64,000 nt of DNA, from NCBI GenBank assembly GCA_017519405.1, contig JAFWSH010000004.1, positions 22,974-86,973 of the forward strand, read 5' to 3'. This stretch comes from Clostridia bacterium. GTDB lineage: Bacteria > Bacillota > Clostridia > Christensenellales > Aristaeellaceae. Made by a program: the position numbers and the translations under genes. Shown piece after piece: positions 24,941-34,896 of this stretch. Every line of letters begins with the position of its first letter. The stretch's first letter is position 1. The notes under the pieces are model-generated. The model had not been told where the DNA came from. It worked only from the letters and a program-made list of their open reading frames with translations, and did not search any database.

Positions 24941-26455
24941 GTGGCAGCGTTCTGGGAGCAAGTGAAAGCCTTCTTCAGCGCCATCCCCAGCAATCTGACG
25001 GACTGGCTGATTTACGGCGCCATCGCGGTGGTGACGGTGATCGGCGTGGTCCGGTGTCTGATCCCCCTGTGGCAGACCACCGCCAGCCTGCGCCGGGCCA
25101 TCCACCGGCTGCAGGACCATGCGGGAGAGCAGACGACGCGGCCGGTGTGGCAGGAGCCCCGTTTCCTGGGGAAGCGGCTGAAGGGCTGCTGGCTCCGGTT
25201 TCTGCAGAATGCCCTGCAGCTGGACCGGCGGGGCCTCCCCTGCGCGGTGGAGGACTACATCAACGACGACACGGTGACCCACGGCCCCGGCAACGCCCAG
25301 CTGGCGGAGCTCATCCCCAACCTGCTCACCTCCCTGGGCATCCTGGGCACCTTCCTGGGCATGACCCGGGGCCTGGCGGGGCTCAACACCACGGACACCC
25401 AGGCCATGATGGGCGGCATCCAGACCCTGATCAACGGCATGCGCTTCGCCTTCGGCACCTCCGTGGCGGGCGTGTCCTGCTCCCTGGTGTTCAACATGCT
25501 CAACCGCATCTCCCAGGGCTCCAGCTACCGGGCGGTGGACGACTTTGTGGAGAGCTTCACCCAGCTGGCCATGGAGCGGCCGCTGGACAACGATGTGCAG
25601 CTCATCTGCCAGAACGAGGACCGCAACCACCTGCTGGGGGAGGTAACGGAGAACGTCTCCGGGCGCATGGCCACCTCCATCGAGCTGGCCATCGGCCGGG
25701 CCATGGCCCCCATGGCCTCCTCCATGGACAACTTCCTGCGCAGCGCCACCCAGACCCAGGTGGCGGGCATGCAGCACATGGTGGACAGCTTCATCCGGAG
25801 CCTCAGCGCCTCCATGGGGGGCCAGTTCCTGGAGCTGGGCCGGACCCTGAACGAGGTCAACCAGCAGCAGCAGGTCTCGGCGGAGCGGCTGAACCAGACC
25901 ATCGCCGCCGCCCAGTCCATCACCACCGACGTCATCCGCCTCAACGCGGTGTCCACGGACATCATCCAGCACTTTGAGCACTATGTCAGCGAGCTGACAG
26001 CGGCCCGGAACCGGGACGAGGGCTTCGAGGCCAGCGCCGCCAGCCTGCTCACCAGCATGGAGGCCGCCGCCCGGGACCAGAGCACCCTGATCACCTCCCT
26101 CCAGGAGGCCCAGGCACAGCTGGGCAAGGCGGTGGCGGACTTCCAGCGCCAGGGCAGCGGCGCCCTTACCGCCCTGCAGGAGGCCGGCGAGGGCAGCAAG
26201 GCCTCCCTGGAGACCGCCTGCAGCACCCTCTCCGCCCGCTGCGCCGATTTCGCCGGCGAGGTGGGGAAGATCTCCGCCTCCCTCACCGGCTTTGAGCAGG
26301 GGATGCAGCGGCTCACCGGCCTGATGGAGCAGCAGGCAAAGCAGCAGGCCGGGGACGGGGAGACCGCCCGGGTCCTCTCCCGGCTCCAGCAGACCCTCCA
26401 CGCCATACAGGCCTCCCTGGGGGGTGCCGGCGGCGAAACCGGGGAGGAGGCCTGA
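24941..26455 (+). CDS. MotA/TolQ/ExbB-family proton channel with long coiled-coil tail (ZorA-like)
   Basis: 504 residues, GTG start 10 bp after GGAGGGG. One membrane segment near residues 22-43, then two more in the MotA/ExbB core (LAELIPNLLTSLGILGTFLGM about 122-142, GMRFAFGTSVAGVSCSLVF about 167-185). A tail of more than 250 residues follows, mostly heptad-like helix with Q/A/L-rich stretches. The layout matches ZorA-type motor stators rather than flagellar MotA. Pairs with the OmpA/MotB gene 3 bp downstream. Role unknown without the Zorya effector genes. Confidence 0.8.
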   Translation: MAAFWEQVKAFFSAIPSNLTDWLIYGAIAVVTVIGVVRCLIPLWQTTASLRRAIHRLQDHAGEQTTRPVWQEPRFLGKRLKGCWLRFLQNALQLDRRGLPCAVEDYINDDTVTHGPGNAQLAELIPNLLTSLGILGTFLGMTRGLAGLNTTDTQAMMGGIQTLINGMRFAFGTSVAGVSCSLVFNMLNRISQGSSYRAVDDFVESFTQLAMERPLDNDVQLICQNEDRNHLLGEVTENVSGRMATSIELAIGRAMAPMASSMDNFLRSATQTQVAGMQHMVDSFIRSLSASMGGQFLELGRTLNEVNQQQQVSAERLNQTIAAAQSITTDVIRLNAVSTDIIQHFEHYVSELTAARNRDEGFEASAASLLTSMEAAARDQSTLITSLQEAQAQLGKAVADFQRQGSGALTALQEAGEGSKASLETACSTLSARCADFAGEVGKISASLTGFEQGMQRLTGLMEQQAKQQAGDGETARVLSRLQQTLHAIQASLGGAGGETGEEA

Positions 26456-26458
26456 GCC

Positions 26459-27490
26459 ATGGCCAGAATGCACGCCCACAACCGGCGCGCGGGCCGGGGC
26501 AGCAGCGGCGCCTACTGGATCAGCTACTCCGACATCATGGCCGCCCTGGTGCTGGTCTTCGTGCTCTTCATCGTCTTCAACCTCTACCAGTACAACGAAC
26601 TGATCCAGATCAAAACCAACGAGCTGAACGAGAAGCAGTCCCTCCTGGACGAGCAGCAGGGCATCCTCATCGTCCAGCAGCAGCAGCTGGATACCCAGTC
26701 CGCCGAGCTGGAGCAGCTGCGCATCGACCTGGGGGCCAAGGAGAGCGAGCTGCAGGCCCAGACCATCATCCTCATCGGCCAGCAGCAGGAGCTGGAGAAC
26801 GCCCGCATCAGCCTGGCCGCCAAGGAGACGGAGCTGCAGCAGCTCCAGCTCCAGCTGCAGAGCCAGCAGGAGGCCTTCCGTCTCAAGACCGCGGAGCTGT
26901 CGGCCATGGTGGGCGTGCGGGCGGAGATCGTGGCGGAGCTGGGTCAGGCCCTGGCGGACAACCACCTGGACGCCACCATCGACGCCGACGGCAACATCAC
27001 CCTCCGGGCCGCCGTGTTCTTCAAGTCCGGCTCCTACGACATCCTGGACGAGGGCAAGGCCATGCTCAACGAGTTCCTGCCCGTCTACCTGGACGTGCTG
27101 CTGCGGCCGGAGTACGCGGATTTCCTGGGGGAGATCATCGTGGAGGGCCACACGGACTCCGACGGCGACTATGTGAAGAACCTCCGCCTCAGCCAGAACC
27201 GGGCCCTGGCAGTGGTGATCTACTGCCTGGACACCGTCAGCCCCGCCCAGCGCGCCAAGCTCCAGTCCATCCTCACCGCCCAGGGCCGCTCCTTCTCCGA
27301 CCTGAAATACTACACCGACGCCGTCGGCAACTCCGTGGAGGACAAGAACGCCTCCCGCCGGGTGGAGTTCAAGTTTACCCTCCGGGATGCCGAGATGATC
27401 GAAGAGATGAACCAGATCCTGCAGCAGAGCGGATCCGGCACGGTCGTCGAGGTGGCTCCCACCCCACAACCCTCAGAAAGCGGGAATTGA
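26459..27490 (+). CDS. MotB/OmpA-family protein (ZorB-like)
   Basis: 343 residues. N-terminal membrane helix with the proton-carrying Asp (YWISYSDIMAALVLVFVLF, D25), a long Q/E/L coiled coil (about 44-150), then an OmpA-C peptidoglycan-binding domain (FFKSGSYDILDEG, IIVEGHTDSDGDYVKNLRLSQNRA). A Pro/Ser-rich tail ends the protein. Forms a stator with the preceding protein, anchored to the wall; coupling to an output is unknown. Confidence 0.82.
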   Translation: MARMHAHNRRAGRGSSGAYWISYSDIMAALVLVFVLFIVFNLYQYNELIQIKTNELNEKQSLLDEQQGILIVQQQQLDTQSAELEQLRIDLGAKESELQAQTIILIGQQQELENARISLAAKETELQQLQLQLQSQQEAFRLKTAELSAMVGVRAEIVAELGQALADNHLDATIDADGNITLRAAVFFKSGSYDILDEGKAMLNEFLPVYLDVLLRPEYADFLGEIIVEGHTDSDGDYVKNLRLSQNRALAVVIYCLDTVSPAQRAKLQSILTAQGRSFSDLKYYTDAVGNSVEDKNASRRVEFKFTLRDAEMIEEMNQILQQSGSGTVVEVAPTPQPSESGN

Positions 27491-27493
27491 TCC

Positions 27494-27943
27494 GTGAAAT
27501 ATGCCGCCATCTTCCTGACCCTGGTGTTCCTGGCCGGCGCGGCCTGCGCGGGCTATCTCTGGCTGACCTGCGATGTGAGCGCCGTCTCCTCGGGGGTCGT
27601 GGCCCGGGAGGCCGCCGCCGACCCGGAGCTGTTCGCGTCCCTGAAGGCCGCCCACAGCGACGAGATCACCGGGGACATCAGCGGCTACGTCTTCTACACC
27701 TGGTCGGTGAAGATCACCAACAGCACCTTTGTGGACATCGAGCAGGCGGAGTGCCGCCTGAGCCTCCTGCCGGGGGACGTGTGCCAGGTGCCCGCCGCCG
27801 ACAGCCCCGGCATTCCGGCCCGCTCGGAGGGCACCCTCACCGTCACCGCCCTCACCCGGGTCAACACCACCCCGGTCCGGGAGGCCACCGTCTCCTGGTA
27901 CCTCTGGGGCCACCCCGCCTTTGCCCCCCTGACCCTCCACTGA
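27494..27943 (+). CDS. Membrane-anchored 149-aa protein, third gene of the motor operon
   Basis: 149 residues; GTG start 3 bp after the previous stop. A signal anchor (about 4-24) is followed by an extracytoplasmic beta-rich domain with TWSVKITNSTFVDIEQAECRL and a later EATVSWYLWG. No known family recognised. Position before the operon terminator suggests it works with the ZorA/ZorB-like pair. Confidence 0.65.
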   Translation: MKYAAIFLTLVFLAGAACAGYLWLTCDVSAVSSGVVAREAAADPELFASLKAAHSDEITGDISGYVFYTWSVKITNSTFVDIEQAECRLSLLPGDVCQVPAADSPGIPARSEGTLTVTALTRVNTTPVREATVSWYLWGHPAFAPLTLH

Positions 27944-27965
27944 AGCCGGCCCCGCCGGCTTTTTT
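27944..27965 (+). terminator. Terminator of the motor operon
   Basis: 7-bp stem AGCCGGC / GCCGGCT with a CCC loop and T5. Confidence 0.88.
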
Positions 27966-28019
27966 GCTGCAGGGCTTCAGCCCCCATTTCCCAAATTATG
28001 CAAAACCCCGGTCAGCCGG

Positions 28020-28048
28020 TTGCGTTCCGTCTGCCGGCATTGTATAAT
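28020..28048 (+). promoter_or_regulatory. Promoter of the 1401-aa surface protein
   Basis: TTGCGT (28020-28025), 17 bp, TATAAT (28043-28048), 48 bp before the ATG. Confidence 0.8.
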
Positions 28049-28095
28049 GGACCCAGAGAAAGCCTGTACAGACCCCATCGGAAGGAGGAAACCCC

Positions 28096-31000
28096 ATGCG
28101 CCGATGCTTCCTTTTGCTGTTGATGCTCTGCCTTCTGTGGACGCTCCCGGCCGGGGCGGACCCGGCGGATTTCGACTTTGACGCGGAGAAGGGCACCCTC
28201 AACGCCACCGGCCTCACCGGGGACGTGGTGGTCCCCGCCGAGATCGACGGCGTGGCGGTCACCGCCCTGAGCCGCAGCATCTTCCGCAGCGATGACAGCC
28301 TCACCTCCCTGGTGCTGCCCGAGGGCATCCGGGTGCTGGACTACTGCGTGGCCTTCGACAAAAACCTCACCAGCCTGACCCTCCCGGCCGGGCTCCAGGT
28401 GGTGCGCAACGGCAGTCTCCAGAGCCTGTCCGCCCTGGAGGAGATCACCTTCCCGGCCTCGGTGCGCTCCCTGGGCACGGGACTGCTCAGCGGCGCCGGC
28501 GCCATCCGCCGCATCGTCTTCCTGGGCCCCTGCCCTGTCATGGAGGGGGGCTTTGCGCCGGTGAACCGGGATGCGGTGATCCAGGTGCCGGACGACCAGC
28601 TGGAGGCCTACCGGGCAGCCTTCGCCGCCATCGGGGTCACCAACCCGGTGGAGGGCAGCGGCCGCAGCGCCGTGATCCCCGAGCCCCTCTTCGTCCGGGA
28701 GGACTACACCTTTGACCCCCAGACCGGCACCATCACCGCCTACAGCGGCAGGGACCCGGTGCTGGAGATCCCGGATACCATCGACGGCGTTCCGGTGCAG
28801 GCCATCGGCCGCCGGGCCTTCTACAACAAGAGCTTCCTGCTCTACATCCACCTGCCCGACAGCATCCGGCGGGTGGAGGAGGAGGCCTTCGCCGCCAGCT
28901 CCATCGACTATGTCAACATGCCCGCCTCCCTGGAGGTGCTGGAAAACCGCGCCTGGAAGGGCATCACCACCTCCGGGCACCTGGTGCTCCCCGAGGGTCT
29001 CACCCACATCGGGGACGAGGCCTTCAACGGCTGCAACGGCTACCGGAGCGTCACCTTCCCCGCCGCCCTGGCCGAGATCGGCGAGAACGCCTTCGACTAC
29101 TGCTCCTTCACCCGCATGACCTTCCTGGGGGAGACGCCGCCCCGGATGGCGGAGCACCCCTTCGGCACCCACCAGCTGCTGAAGCACCTCAGCACAGCCT
29201 ACGTTCCCTGCCGGCTCTCCCCGGAGCAGCTCCGGGCCTGGGAGGAGGCCTTCGCGCCCATGGGCTTCGAGGCCCTGAGCGTCTTCCGGACGGACCCCGG
29301 CGACGCGGGCCTGGCCGCCTTTGTGGGCCCCGGCCTGCCGGAGGAGCAGGCGGCGGAGTACAACCGGGAGGGCTACCTCACCGCCTGCTCCGCCACTGTC
29401 CCGGAGGTCACCCCCTTCGCCGCCCTGAACTGGCGGGACGTGGGCTTTGTCCGCACCGTGGGCCTGGGCCCGGGGGCCTTCAAGGGCAGCCGGACCATCC
29501 GCAGTTTCTGGCCCACCCACACGGGCTGGTTCACGGAGATCGGGGACGAGGCCTTTGCCGACAGCACCCTCGCCTGGTTCGAGCCCTTTGACAGCATCAC
29601 CGTCATCGGGGCGGAGGCCTTCCGGGGCTGCGCCGGCCTGACGGATTTCCAGCTGCCCCCCTTCCTCACCACCCTGGGGTCCGGCGCCCTGCGGGACTGC
29701 ACCGGCATCACGGAGCTGACCCTCCCCGCCAGCCTTGTCTCCATCGGGCCGGAGGCCTTTGCGGGCTGCACCGGCCTTACCCGCGTCGTCATCCGGTGCG
29801 ACCCTGACCTGATCCCCGAGGGCTCCTTCCCCGGCGTCCGGGACATCCTGCTGCCCGCCGACGCCACCGATGCCCAGGTGGCCGACCTCAGCCGGAAGCT
29901 GGGCCGGGCCTGGAACGATCCCCTCCTCCGGGAGGGGGAGACCCCTGCCGCCCCCATCCCCATGACCGCCCAGCCCACCGATCCCGCCCTCTTCGAGGTG
30001 GATCCGGAGGGCACTCTCACCCGCTACCTGGGGACAGAGGCGGACGTGGTGGTGCCCCGGGAGGTGGGGGGCGTCACCGTCCGGACCATCGCCTACGGCG
30101 CCTTTGACAGCTGCCGGGACTACACCGACGCCGACGTATACTCCAACCGCACCAGCTGGACCCATCTGCGCAGCGTGGTGCTGCCGGAGACCGTCACGGA
30201 GATCGCCGACAGCGCCTTCAGCTATTGCCAGCAGCTGGAGACCTTCATCTGCTACGGCCCCCTCGCCTCCACCGGCCGGGGCACCTTCCGCCTCTGCCGG
30301 AGCCTGCAGCAGGCCATCTTCGTCAACGGCACGGGCAGAATCGACAATTACGCCTTCGAGGGCACCGACAGCCTCACCACCGTCTGGGTGCCCAACACCC
30401 TGGAATACCTGGGGGACAGCGCCTTTGTCCGCAGCGGCATCCGCAGCTGGCGGGTGGACGCCGTCACCCTGGGGGACCTCCCCTTCAACAGCTGCCCCAA
30501 CCTGGAGGCGCTGCACTTCACCGCCCGGGTGGCCAACGTGGCCCGGAACCCGGTGTGGCAGTGCCCGAACCTGTCCCTGATCTGCTACGAGACCACGGAC
30601 CTGGGCTTCGTGCCCCGGGACGGCTTGGCCTCCCAGACGGCATCTGAGGTCACCGTCCGGGTGCCCCCGGAGACGGACGAGGAGAACCGGAACAAGGCCA
30701 GCCGCAGCACCCTGATGTGGGGCAGCGGCACCGCCGTCCTGGTGGCTGAGGCCTGCCCCGACCCGGCGGAGGCGATGCCCGATGTGGCGGCGCTGCTGGC
30801 CTGGTACGCGGAGCACCCCGTGGTCCTGCCCGAGCCAGAGCCCACCCCGGCGCCCCGGGTGGCCGCCCCCGTGGGGGAGGCCGGCGCCCCCTACCTGGGC
30901 ACCTGGGTGCTGGAGAGCATTGCCATGGGCGAGACGGTCCACAGCGCCGCCGACTTCGGCATGGACCTGCGCATCACCCTCATGGACACCGGGGAGGCCC

Positions 31001-32301
31001 TCACTTCCTCGGAGAACAGCACCGAGGCCGTGGTCTGGTCCGTGACGGAGGAGGGCGTCGACGTGGACGGCGGCATCCTGCGCCCGGACAGCGAAGGCCG
31101 CCTGGTCATGGAGCAGGACGGCATCGCCATGGTCTTCGTCCGGGAGGGCGGAGAGGCCCGGCACGAGCCGGTCTCCATGGGCGAGGCCGGCGCCCCCTAC
31201 CTGGGCACCTGGGTGCTGACGGAGGCCCTCATGGAGGGCGTGTCCATGGACCCCGCCACCCTGGGCATGACCATGATCTTCACCTTCCATGACGACGGCA
31301 CGGTGCTCATGTCCAACGGCGAGGAGGAGCACATGGTGCCCTGGTCCGTGACGGAGGAGGGCGCCAGCCTTGCCGGGATGCTCACGGTGGCGCCGGACGG
31401 GGAGGGGCACCTCACCATGGCGCAGCAGGGGGTGACCATGGTGTTCTCCCGGCAGGACGGCGCGGCTGCCCCTGCTGCGGAGCCCACGCCCGAGCCCACC
31501 CCCGAACCTACGCCTGAACCCACACCTGAACCTACACCTGAACCCACGCCCGAACCTACACCCGAACCCACGCCCGAACCTACACCCGAACCCACGCCTG
31601 AACCCACGCCTGAACCCACGCCCGAGCCCACGCCTGAACCCACACCCGAACCCACGTCCGAGCCCACCCCCGAGCCTGCGCCGGAACCCCGGTACGCCCC
31701 GGCGGCGGTGGACGTCACCTATGTCTGCGTGGCAGCGGAGGCGGGGGGCGTCTCCATCCCCCTGGAGCAGCTGGGGGATTACGCGGTGCGGTTCCAGGAA
31801 GACGGCGTCGCCCAGTTCCGGGTCGTCGGCTCGGAGCTGCCGGGCCTCACCTGGACCCGGGACGGCGCGGACTTTGTCATCGACTACTACGGCACCGCCC
31901 AGCTGCGGTTCGTGCCGGCGGCGGAGGGCCTGCGGCTGGACTACTTCGGCGCCATGGACCTCACCTTCGCCCCGGAGGGCGCGGCGGCTGAGCCCCTGCC
32001 GGCGGAGGCCATCCGCTACACCGACGGCAAGTTCGTCTGCACGGCGGCCGCCACCCCCGACGGCACCGCCCTCAACCTGGCCAACCTGGGCGGGGAGTAC
32101 GCCATCCTGCTGGGCAGCGACGGCCTGGCCACCTTCACCATCAACGGCTACCCCCTCTCCGGCCTGCCCTGGCGGGAGGAGGAGGGCGTCTACATCGTGG
32201 ACTACAACGGCGCCTACGACCTGCGCTTTGTCCCCATCCCGGGAGGCCTGGAGCTGGACTACTTCGGCACCATGGTCCTCACCTTCTCCCCGGCTCCCTG
32301 A
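28096..32301 (+). CDS. Large BspA-type leucine-rich-repeat surface protein with PT-rich linker
   Basis: 1401 residues. Signal peptide ([21 protein letters not shown]). BspA-like (LRR_5) repeats occupy about residues 30-880, with units such as [34 protein letters not shown] and [20 protein letters not shown]. Then come two copies of a roughly 90-residue module starting [13 protein letters not shown] (about 930 and 1030), a long PTPE repeat linker (about 1128-1197), and two copies of a beta-rich module ending in LDYFGxMxLTF. No LPXTG or S-layer motif is visible at the C-terminus, so anchoring is unclear. Probably secreted or surface-bound, possibly host- or polymer-binding (inference). Confidence 0.85.
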   Translation: MRRCFLLLLMLCLLWTLPAGADPADFDFDAEKGTLNATGLTGDVVVPAEIDGVAVTALSRSIFRSDDSLTSLVLPEGIRVLDYCVAFDKNLTSLTLPAGLQVVRNGSLQSLSALEEITFPASVRSLGTGLLSGAGAIRRIVFLGPCPVMEGGFAPVNRDAVIQVPDDQLEAYRAAFAAIGVTNPVEGSGRSAVIPEPLFVREDYTFDPQTGTITAYSGRDPVLEIPDTIDGVPVQAIGRRAFYNKSFLLYIHLPDSIRRVEEEAFAASSIDYVNMPASLEVLENRAWKGITTSGHLVLPEGLTHIGDEAFNGCNGYRSVTFPAALAEIGENAFDYCSFTRMTFLGETPPRMAEHPFGTHQLLKHLSTAYVPCRLSPEQLRAWEEAFAPMGFEALSVFRTDPGDAGLAAFVGPGLPEEQAAEYNREGYLTACSATVPEVTPFAALNWRDVGFVRTVGLGPGAFKGSRTIRSFWPTHTGWFTEIGDEAFADSTLAWFEPFDSITVIGAEAFRGCAGLTDFQLPPFLTTLGSGALRDCTGITELTLPASLVSIGPEAFAGCTGLTRVVIRCDPDLIPEGSFPGVRDILLPADATDAQVADLSRKLGRAWNDPLLREGETPAAPIPMTAQPTDPALFEVDPEGTLTRYLGTEADVVVPREVGGVTVRTIAYGAFDSCRDYTDADVYSNRTSWTHLRSVVLPETVTEIADSAFSYCQQLETFICYGPLASTGRGTFRLCRSLQQAIFVNGTGRIDNYAFEGTDSLTTVWVPNTLEYLGDSAFVRSGIRSWRVDAVTLGDLPFNSCPNLEALHFTARVANVARNPVWQCPNLSLICYETTDLGFVPRDGLASQTASEVTVRVPPETDEENRNKASRSTLMWGSGTAVLVAEACPDPAEAMPDVAALLAWYAEHPVVLPEPEPTPAPRVAAPVGEAGAPYLGTWVLESIAMGETVHSAADFGMDLRITLMDTGEALTSSENSTEAVVWSVTEEGVDVDGGILRPDSEGRLVMEQDGIAMVFVREGGEARHEPVSMGEAGAPYLGTWVLTEALMEGVSMDPATLGMTMIFTFHDDGTVLMSNGEEEHMVPWSVTEEGASLAGMLTVAPDGEGHLTMAQQGVTMVFSRQDGAAAPAAEPTPEPTPEPTPEPTPEPTPEPTPEPTPEPTPEPTPEPTPEPTPEPTPEPTPEPTPEPTSEPTPEPAPEPRYAPAAVDVTYVCVAAEAGGVSIPLEQLGDYAVRFQEDGVAQFRVVGSELPGLTWTRDGADFVIDYYGTAQLRFVPAAEGLRLDYFGAMDLTFAPEGAAAEPLPAEAIRYTDGKFVCTAAATPDGTALNLANLGGEYAILLGSDGLATFTINGYPLSGLPWREEEGVYIVDYNGAYDLRFVPIPGGLELDYFGTMVLTFSPAP
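31480..31689 (+). repeat. Low-complexity PTPE-coding repeat
   Basis: 12-nt units with synonymous variation (GAGCCCACGCCC, GAACCTACACCT and similar) encoding tandem EPTP, forming an extended linker inside the LRR surface protein. Confidence 0.9.
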
Positions 32302-32317
32302 GCCCCGTTTCCTATCC

Positions 32318-32346
32318 GGGCAGCCCACCGCGGGCTGCCCTTTTTT
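32318..32346 (+). terminator. Strong terminator after the LRR surface protein
   Basis: 9-bp perfect stem GGGCAGCCC / GGGCTGCCC, loop ACCGC, then T6. Confidence 0.92.
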
Positions 32347-32397
32347 CTGCAAGCAAAAACGCCGCCCGGGGGCAGCGTTCCTGGCCTGTGGATTTCC

Positions 32398-32820
32398 TTA
32401 CTTTCCGCTGTAGAACTCGGTCACCGTCTGATTCGCCTGGATCAGCACAGAGCTCTGGCGGAAGGTGGCGATCAGCTCATCCGCCGCGGCGTGGACCTGC
32501 TCCGGGGTGGTGTCGCTGAGGTAGATCACCAGGGTGTACTCCTGGTAGAGGGTGTCCCCGTCCAGCCAGCCGCCGCCCGCCTCCTGGATGGTGTAGCCGC
32601 CGAAGTGGCGGATCAGGATCTGCTTCGCCTGCTCCTTCGCCTCCTCCGGCGGGAAGACGGGCTGGTTGGTGTCCTTGTCGTTGGTGCCCAGATACATCAC
32701 GTACTGGGTGTCGGTTTTCCCCTGCTCCGCCGGGCGGAGGGCCACCGCCAGGGCGGCCGCGGACAGGCCGATGGCGATGACGCACAGGATGGCGATGACG
32801 ATGCCGGTTTTCTTTGACAT
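32398..32820 (-). CDS. Membrane-anchored small protein (DUF3574-like)
   Basis: 140 residues from ATG 32820, preceded by AAGGAGA. Signal anchor (about 6-28), then a compact domain with YVMYLGTNDKDTNQPVF, GGYTIQEAGGGWLDGDTLYQEYTLVIYL and VLIQANQTVTEFYS. The fold order resembles DUF3574-type proteins; uncertain. Function unknown. Confidence 0.6.
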   Translation of the reverse strand: MSKKTGIVIAILCVIAIGLSAAALAVALRPAEQGKTDTQYVMYLGTNDKDTNQPVFPPEEAKEQAKQILIRHFGGYTIQEAGGGWLDGDTLYQEYTLVIYLSDTTPEQVHAAADELIATFRQSSVLIQANQTVTEFYSGK

Positions 32821-32860
32821 GGCTGTTCTCCTTGTCCTTTGTTCGTGGTTTCCCGCTCCC

Positions 32861-32889
32861 ACTATACCACCGGGCCGCGGTTTTGTCCA
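32861..32889 (-). promoter_or_regulatory. Promoter of the DUF3574-like gene
   Basis: Minus strand TGGACA (32889-32884), 17 bp, TATAGT (32866-32861) with an upstream TG (extended -10). Confidence 0.75.
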
Positions 32890-32896
32890 CCCAAGG

Positions 32897-32919
32897 AAAA
32901 AGCGCGGCCGAAGCCGCGC
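32897..32919 (-). terminator. UUCG-type terminator after the 220-aa exported protein gene
   Basis: Minus strand GCGCGGC-TTCG-GCCGCGC followed by T5. Confidence 0.88.
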
Positions 32920-32934
32920 CGCAGTTTGTTCCGC

Positions 32935-33597
32935 TTACTCGTCTTTCTCGGTCTGCAGGCTGGTGAAGGGCATCAGCATGGGAGCCAGCTTGGCGCCCTG
33001 CCACAGCGCCAGCATGGCCTCCGCCGCGGCCGCCTCGCAGGGCTGCCCGTCCAGGGTCCACACGTTGGCCGCCTCGCTGTTGTAGACCAGCAGGTGCTGC
33101 ACCACAAAGGTGCCGTTCTGGAAGATCCCGTACTCATACTGGCTCTCAAAGGCGCTGTTGGAGCCCTCGGTGAAGATGGCCAGCTTGCCGGTCTCCGTGT
33201 CCGGCACCAGGTAGAAGCGGTAGCGGTCCCAGCCCCGGCAGGCCAGCACCGGCACGCCCTGCATCTGGGTCCAGATGTCCAGGACGCAGCCGTCCATATA
33301 CTCGTTCTCCGCCGTCTCGCCGATGATCAGCTCCTCGACGCCGTCCCCGTCCAGGTCCACAAAGGCATAGCCCACCGCGTCCAGGCCGCTGGTGCCCTCC
33401 GCCCGGGCGATGGTCCGGGTGAAGCGGTTGAAGCCCTTCATCTCGTCCACTTCCGCGGGCTCCTCCGCTGCCGTCATGCCCGCCAGGGTCATGTCCAGCA
33501 CGCTCTGGTAGGGGTTGGCCTCCCCCAGCGCCACCGCGCCGCTCAGGAAAAAGATCGCCAGCAGCGCCGCCAGCATCCTCCGTGTCATCCGCCGCAT
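32935..33597 (-). CDS. Exported 220-aa protein with DxDGDG-like motif
   Basis: 220 residues. Signal peptide (MRRMTRRMLAALLAIFFLSGAVALG). The body has GYAFVDLDGDGVEELIIGE, a Ca-binding DxDxDG/FG-GAP-like loop often seen in clostridial secreted proteins, followed by a W- and Y-rich beta region. Function unknown. Flanked by its own promoter and terminator. Confidence 0.6.
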   Translation of the reverse strand: MRRMTRRMLAALLAIFFLSGAVALGEANPYQSVLDMTLAGMTAAEEPAEVDEMKGFNRFTRTIARAEGTSGLDAVGYAFVDLDGDGVEELIIGETAENEYMDGCVLDIWTQMQGVPVLACRGWDRYRFYLVPDTETGKLAIFTEGSNSAFESQYEYGIFQNGTFVVQHLLVYNSEAANVWTLDGQPCEAAAAEAMLALWQGAKLAPMLMPFTSLQTEKDE

Positions 33598-33676
33598 GAT
33601 ACATGCCTCCTTTTTTTGTTCCGGTTCCGCTCATTCAACGATGGTTCCCCGCTGTTTCTTCCCGGTTTCTTTTTCT

Positions 33677-33705
33677 ATGGTATCACAAAAGAGGGGCCGG
33701 CGCAA
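33677..33705 (-). promoter_or_regulatory. Promoter of the exported 220-aa protein
   Basis: Minus strand TTGCGC (33705-33700), 17 bp, TACCAT (33682-33677) with TG extension. It lies inside the terminator of the VWA gene. Confidence 0.55.
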
Positions 33706-33720
33706 CCGTCAGCCCCTCTT
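33687..33720 (-). terminator. Terminator of the VWA gene
   Basis: Minus strand AAGAGGGGC / GCCCCTCTT stem with a 14-nt loop, then T4. Confidence 0.8.
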
Positions 33721-33743
33721 TCCCCGTGGGATGCCTCGCCCGC

Positions 33744-34388
33744 TCACTGGCCCCGGCGGCGGACGTCCGCCTCCACGCCCTCCTTCCAGCGGGCGCTGCG
33801 GGGTGCCGCGCGGCGGCAGTCCTCCAGGGCCATGCCCACCGCCTCGAAATTCATGCCCACACCGATGCTGTCACAGTGGTAGGTCACCGCCCGGTCCGCC
33901 GGGATGCCGTAGCGGGCGGCCGTCTCCACCCCGTCCATGTTGGCCCCCAGGAAGAAAAACTCCCAGCCCTGCTCCTGGCGCTGGCGGATCATCCGGCGCA
34001 CCTCCTCGGCGGAGTGGCGGCGGCTGGCGTTCTCCATGCCGTCGGTGGTGATGACAAAGACGGTGTGCTCCGGCACGTCCTCCGCCCGGGCATATTTGTG
34101 GACGTTGCCGATGTGGTGGATGGCGTCGGCGATGGCGTCCACCAGGGCGGTGCAGCCCCCCACCTCATAGTCCCGCCGGGTCATGGGGCGGATCTCCTCC
34201 AGGGGCACCCGGTCGTGGAGCACCCGGCTGGTGTCGTCGAAGAGGACGGTGGAGACCAGGGCCTCCCCTTCCATCCCCTTCTGCTTCTCGATCATGCTGT
34301 TGAAGCCCCCGATGGTGTCCGCCTCCAAGCCGTGCATGGAGCCGGAGCGGTCCAGGATGAAAACCATTTCCGTCAGATTCTTTTTCAT
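33744..34388 (-). CDS. VWA-domain (MIDAS) protein
   Basis: 214 residues from ATG 34388 (AAAGGAGG upstream); the longer frame to 34625 runs back through rpmJ and was rejected. VWA fold with MIDAS DRSGSM (13-18), the threonine region (GGCTALVDAI) and FVITTDGMENASRR. No signal peptide; cytoplasmic. Resembles stand-alone VWA proteins of unknown role in Firmicutes and phage-related loci. The metal-site residues appear complete. Confidence 0.85.
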   Translation of the reverse strand: MKKNLTEMVFILDRSGSMHGLEADTIGGFNSMIEKQKGMEGEALVSTVLFDDTSRVLHDRVPLEEIRPMTRRDYEVGGCTALVDAIADAIHHIGNVHKYARAEDVPEHTVFVITTDGMENASRRHSAEEVRRMIRQRQEQGWEFFFLGANMDGVETAARYGIPADRAVTYHCDSIGVGMNFEAVGMALEDCRRAAPRSARWKEGVEADVRRRGQ

Positions 34389-34436
34389 GGCGATTGCCTC
34401 CTTTATCACGCTTCGCAGGTCCCTCCCTGCATGCCC

Positions 34437-34483
34437 ATCATAGCACGCCGGGGGAGAATCGTGGTCGTTTGTCAGGCGACAAA
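34437..34483 (-). promoter_or_regulatory. Extended -10 of the VWA gene and an adjacent inverted repeat
   Basis: Minus strand TG-C-TATGAT at 34442-34437. TTTGTC-AGGC-GACAAA (34468-34483) lies just upstream of where -35 contacts would be; no good -35 hexamer is present, so a bound activator is possible. Confidence 0.5.
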
Positions 34484-34493
34484 TCGCGGCAGC

Positions 34494-34519
34494 AAAAAAG
34501 TCTCCCGCGGGAGACTTTT
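34494..34519. terminator. Terminator at the end of the S10-spc operon
   Basis: Self-complementary AAAAGTCTCCCGCGGGAGACTTTT 9 bp after the rpmJ stop, with T6 on the minus strand. It closes the ribosomal operon. Confidence 0.88.
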
Positions 34520-34527
34520 GACGGGAC

Positions 34528-34892
<365 letters not shown>

Positions 34893-34896
34893 GCTT

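Noticed and set aside
24941-27943. Complete Zorya defence system
   Set aside because: Only ZorA/ZorB-like genes are present; no ZorC, ZorD or ZorE gene on either side.
31480-31689. CRISPR or satellite array
   Set aside because: Short 12-nt degenerate units encoding a PTPE linker inside one reading frame.
28012-32352. 1446-codon open frame on the minus strand
   Set aside because: Antisense to the LRR surface protein; its composition (Gly, His, Val, Arg-rich) reflects GC-rich codon bias, with no signal or family features.
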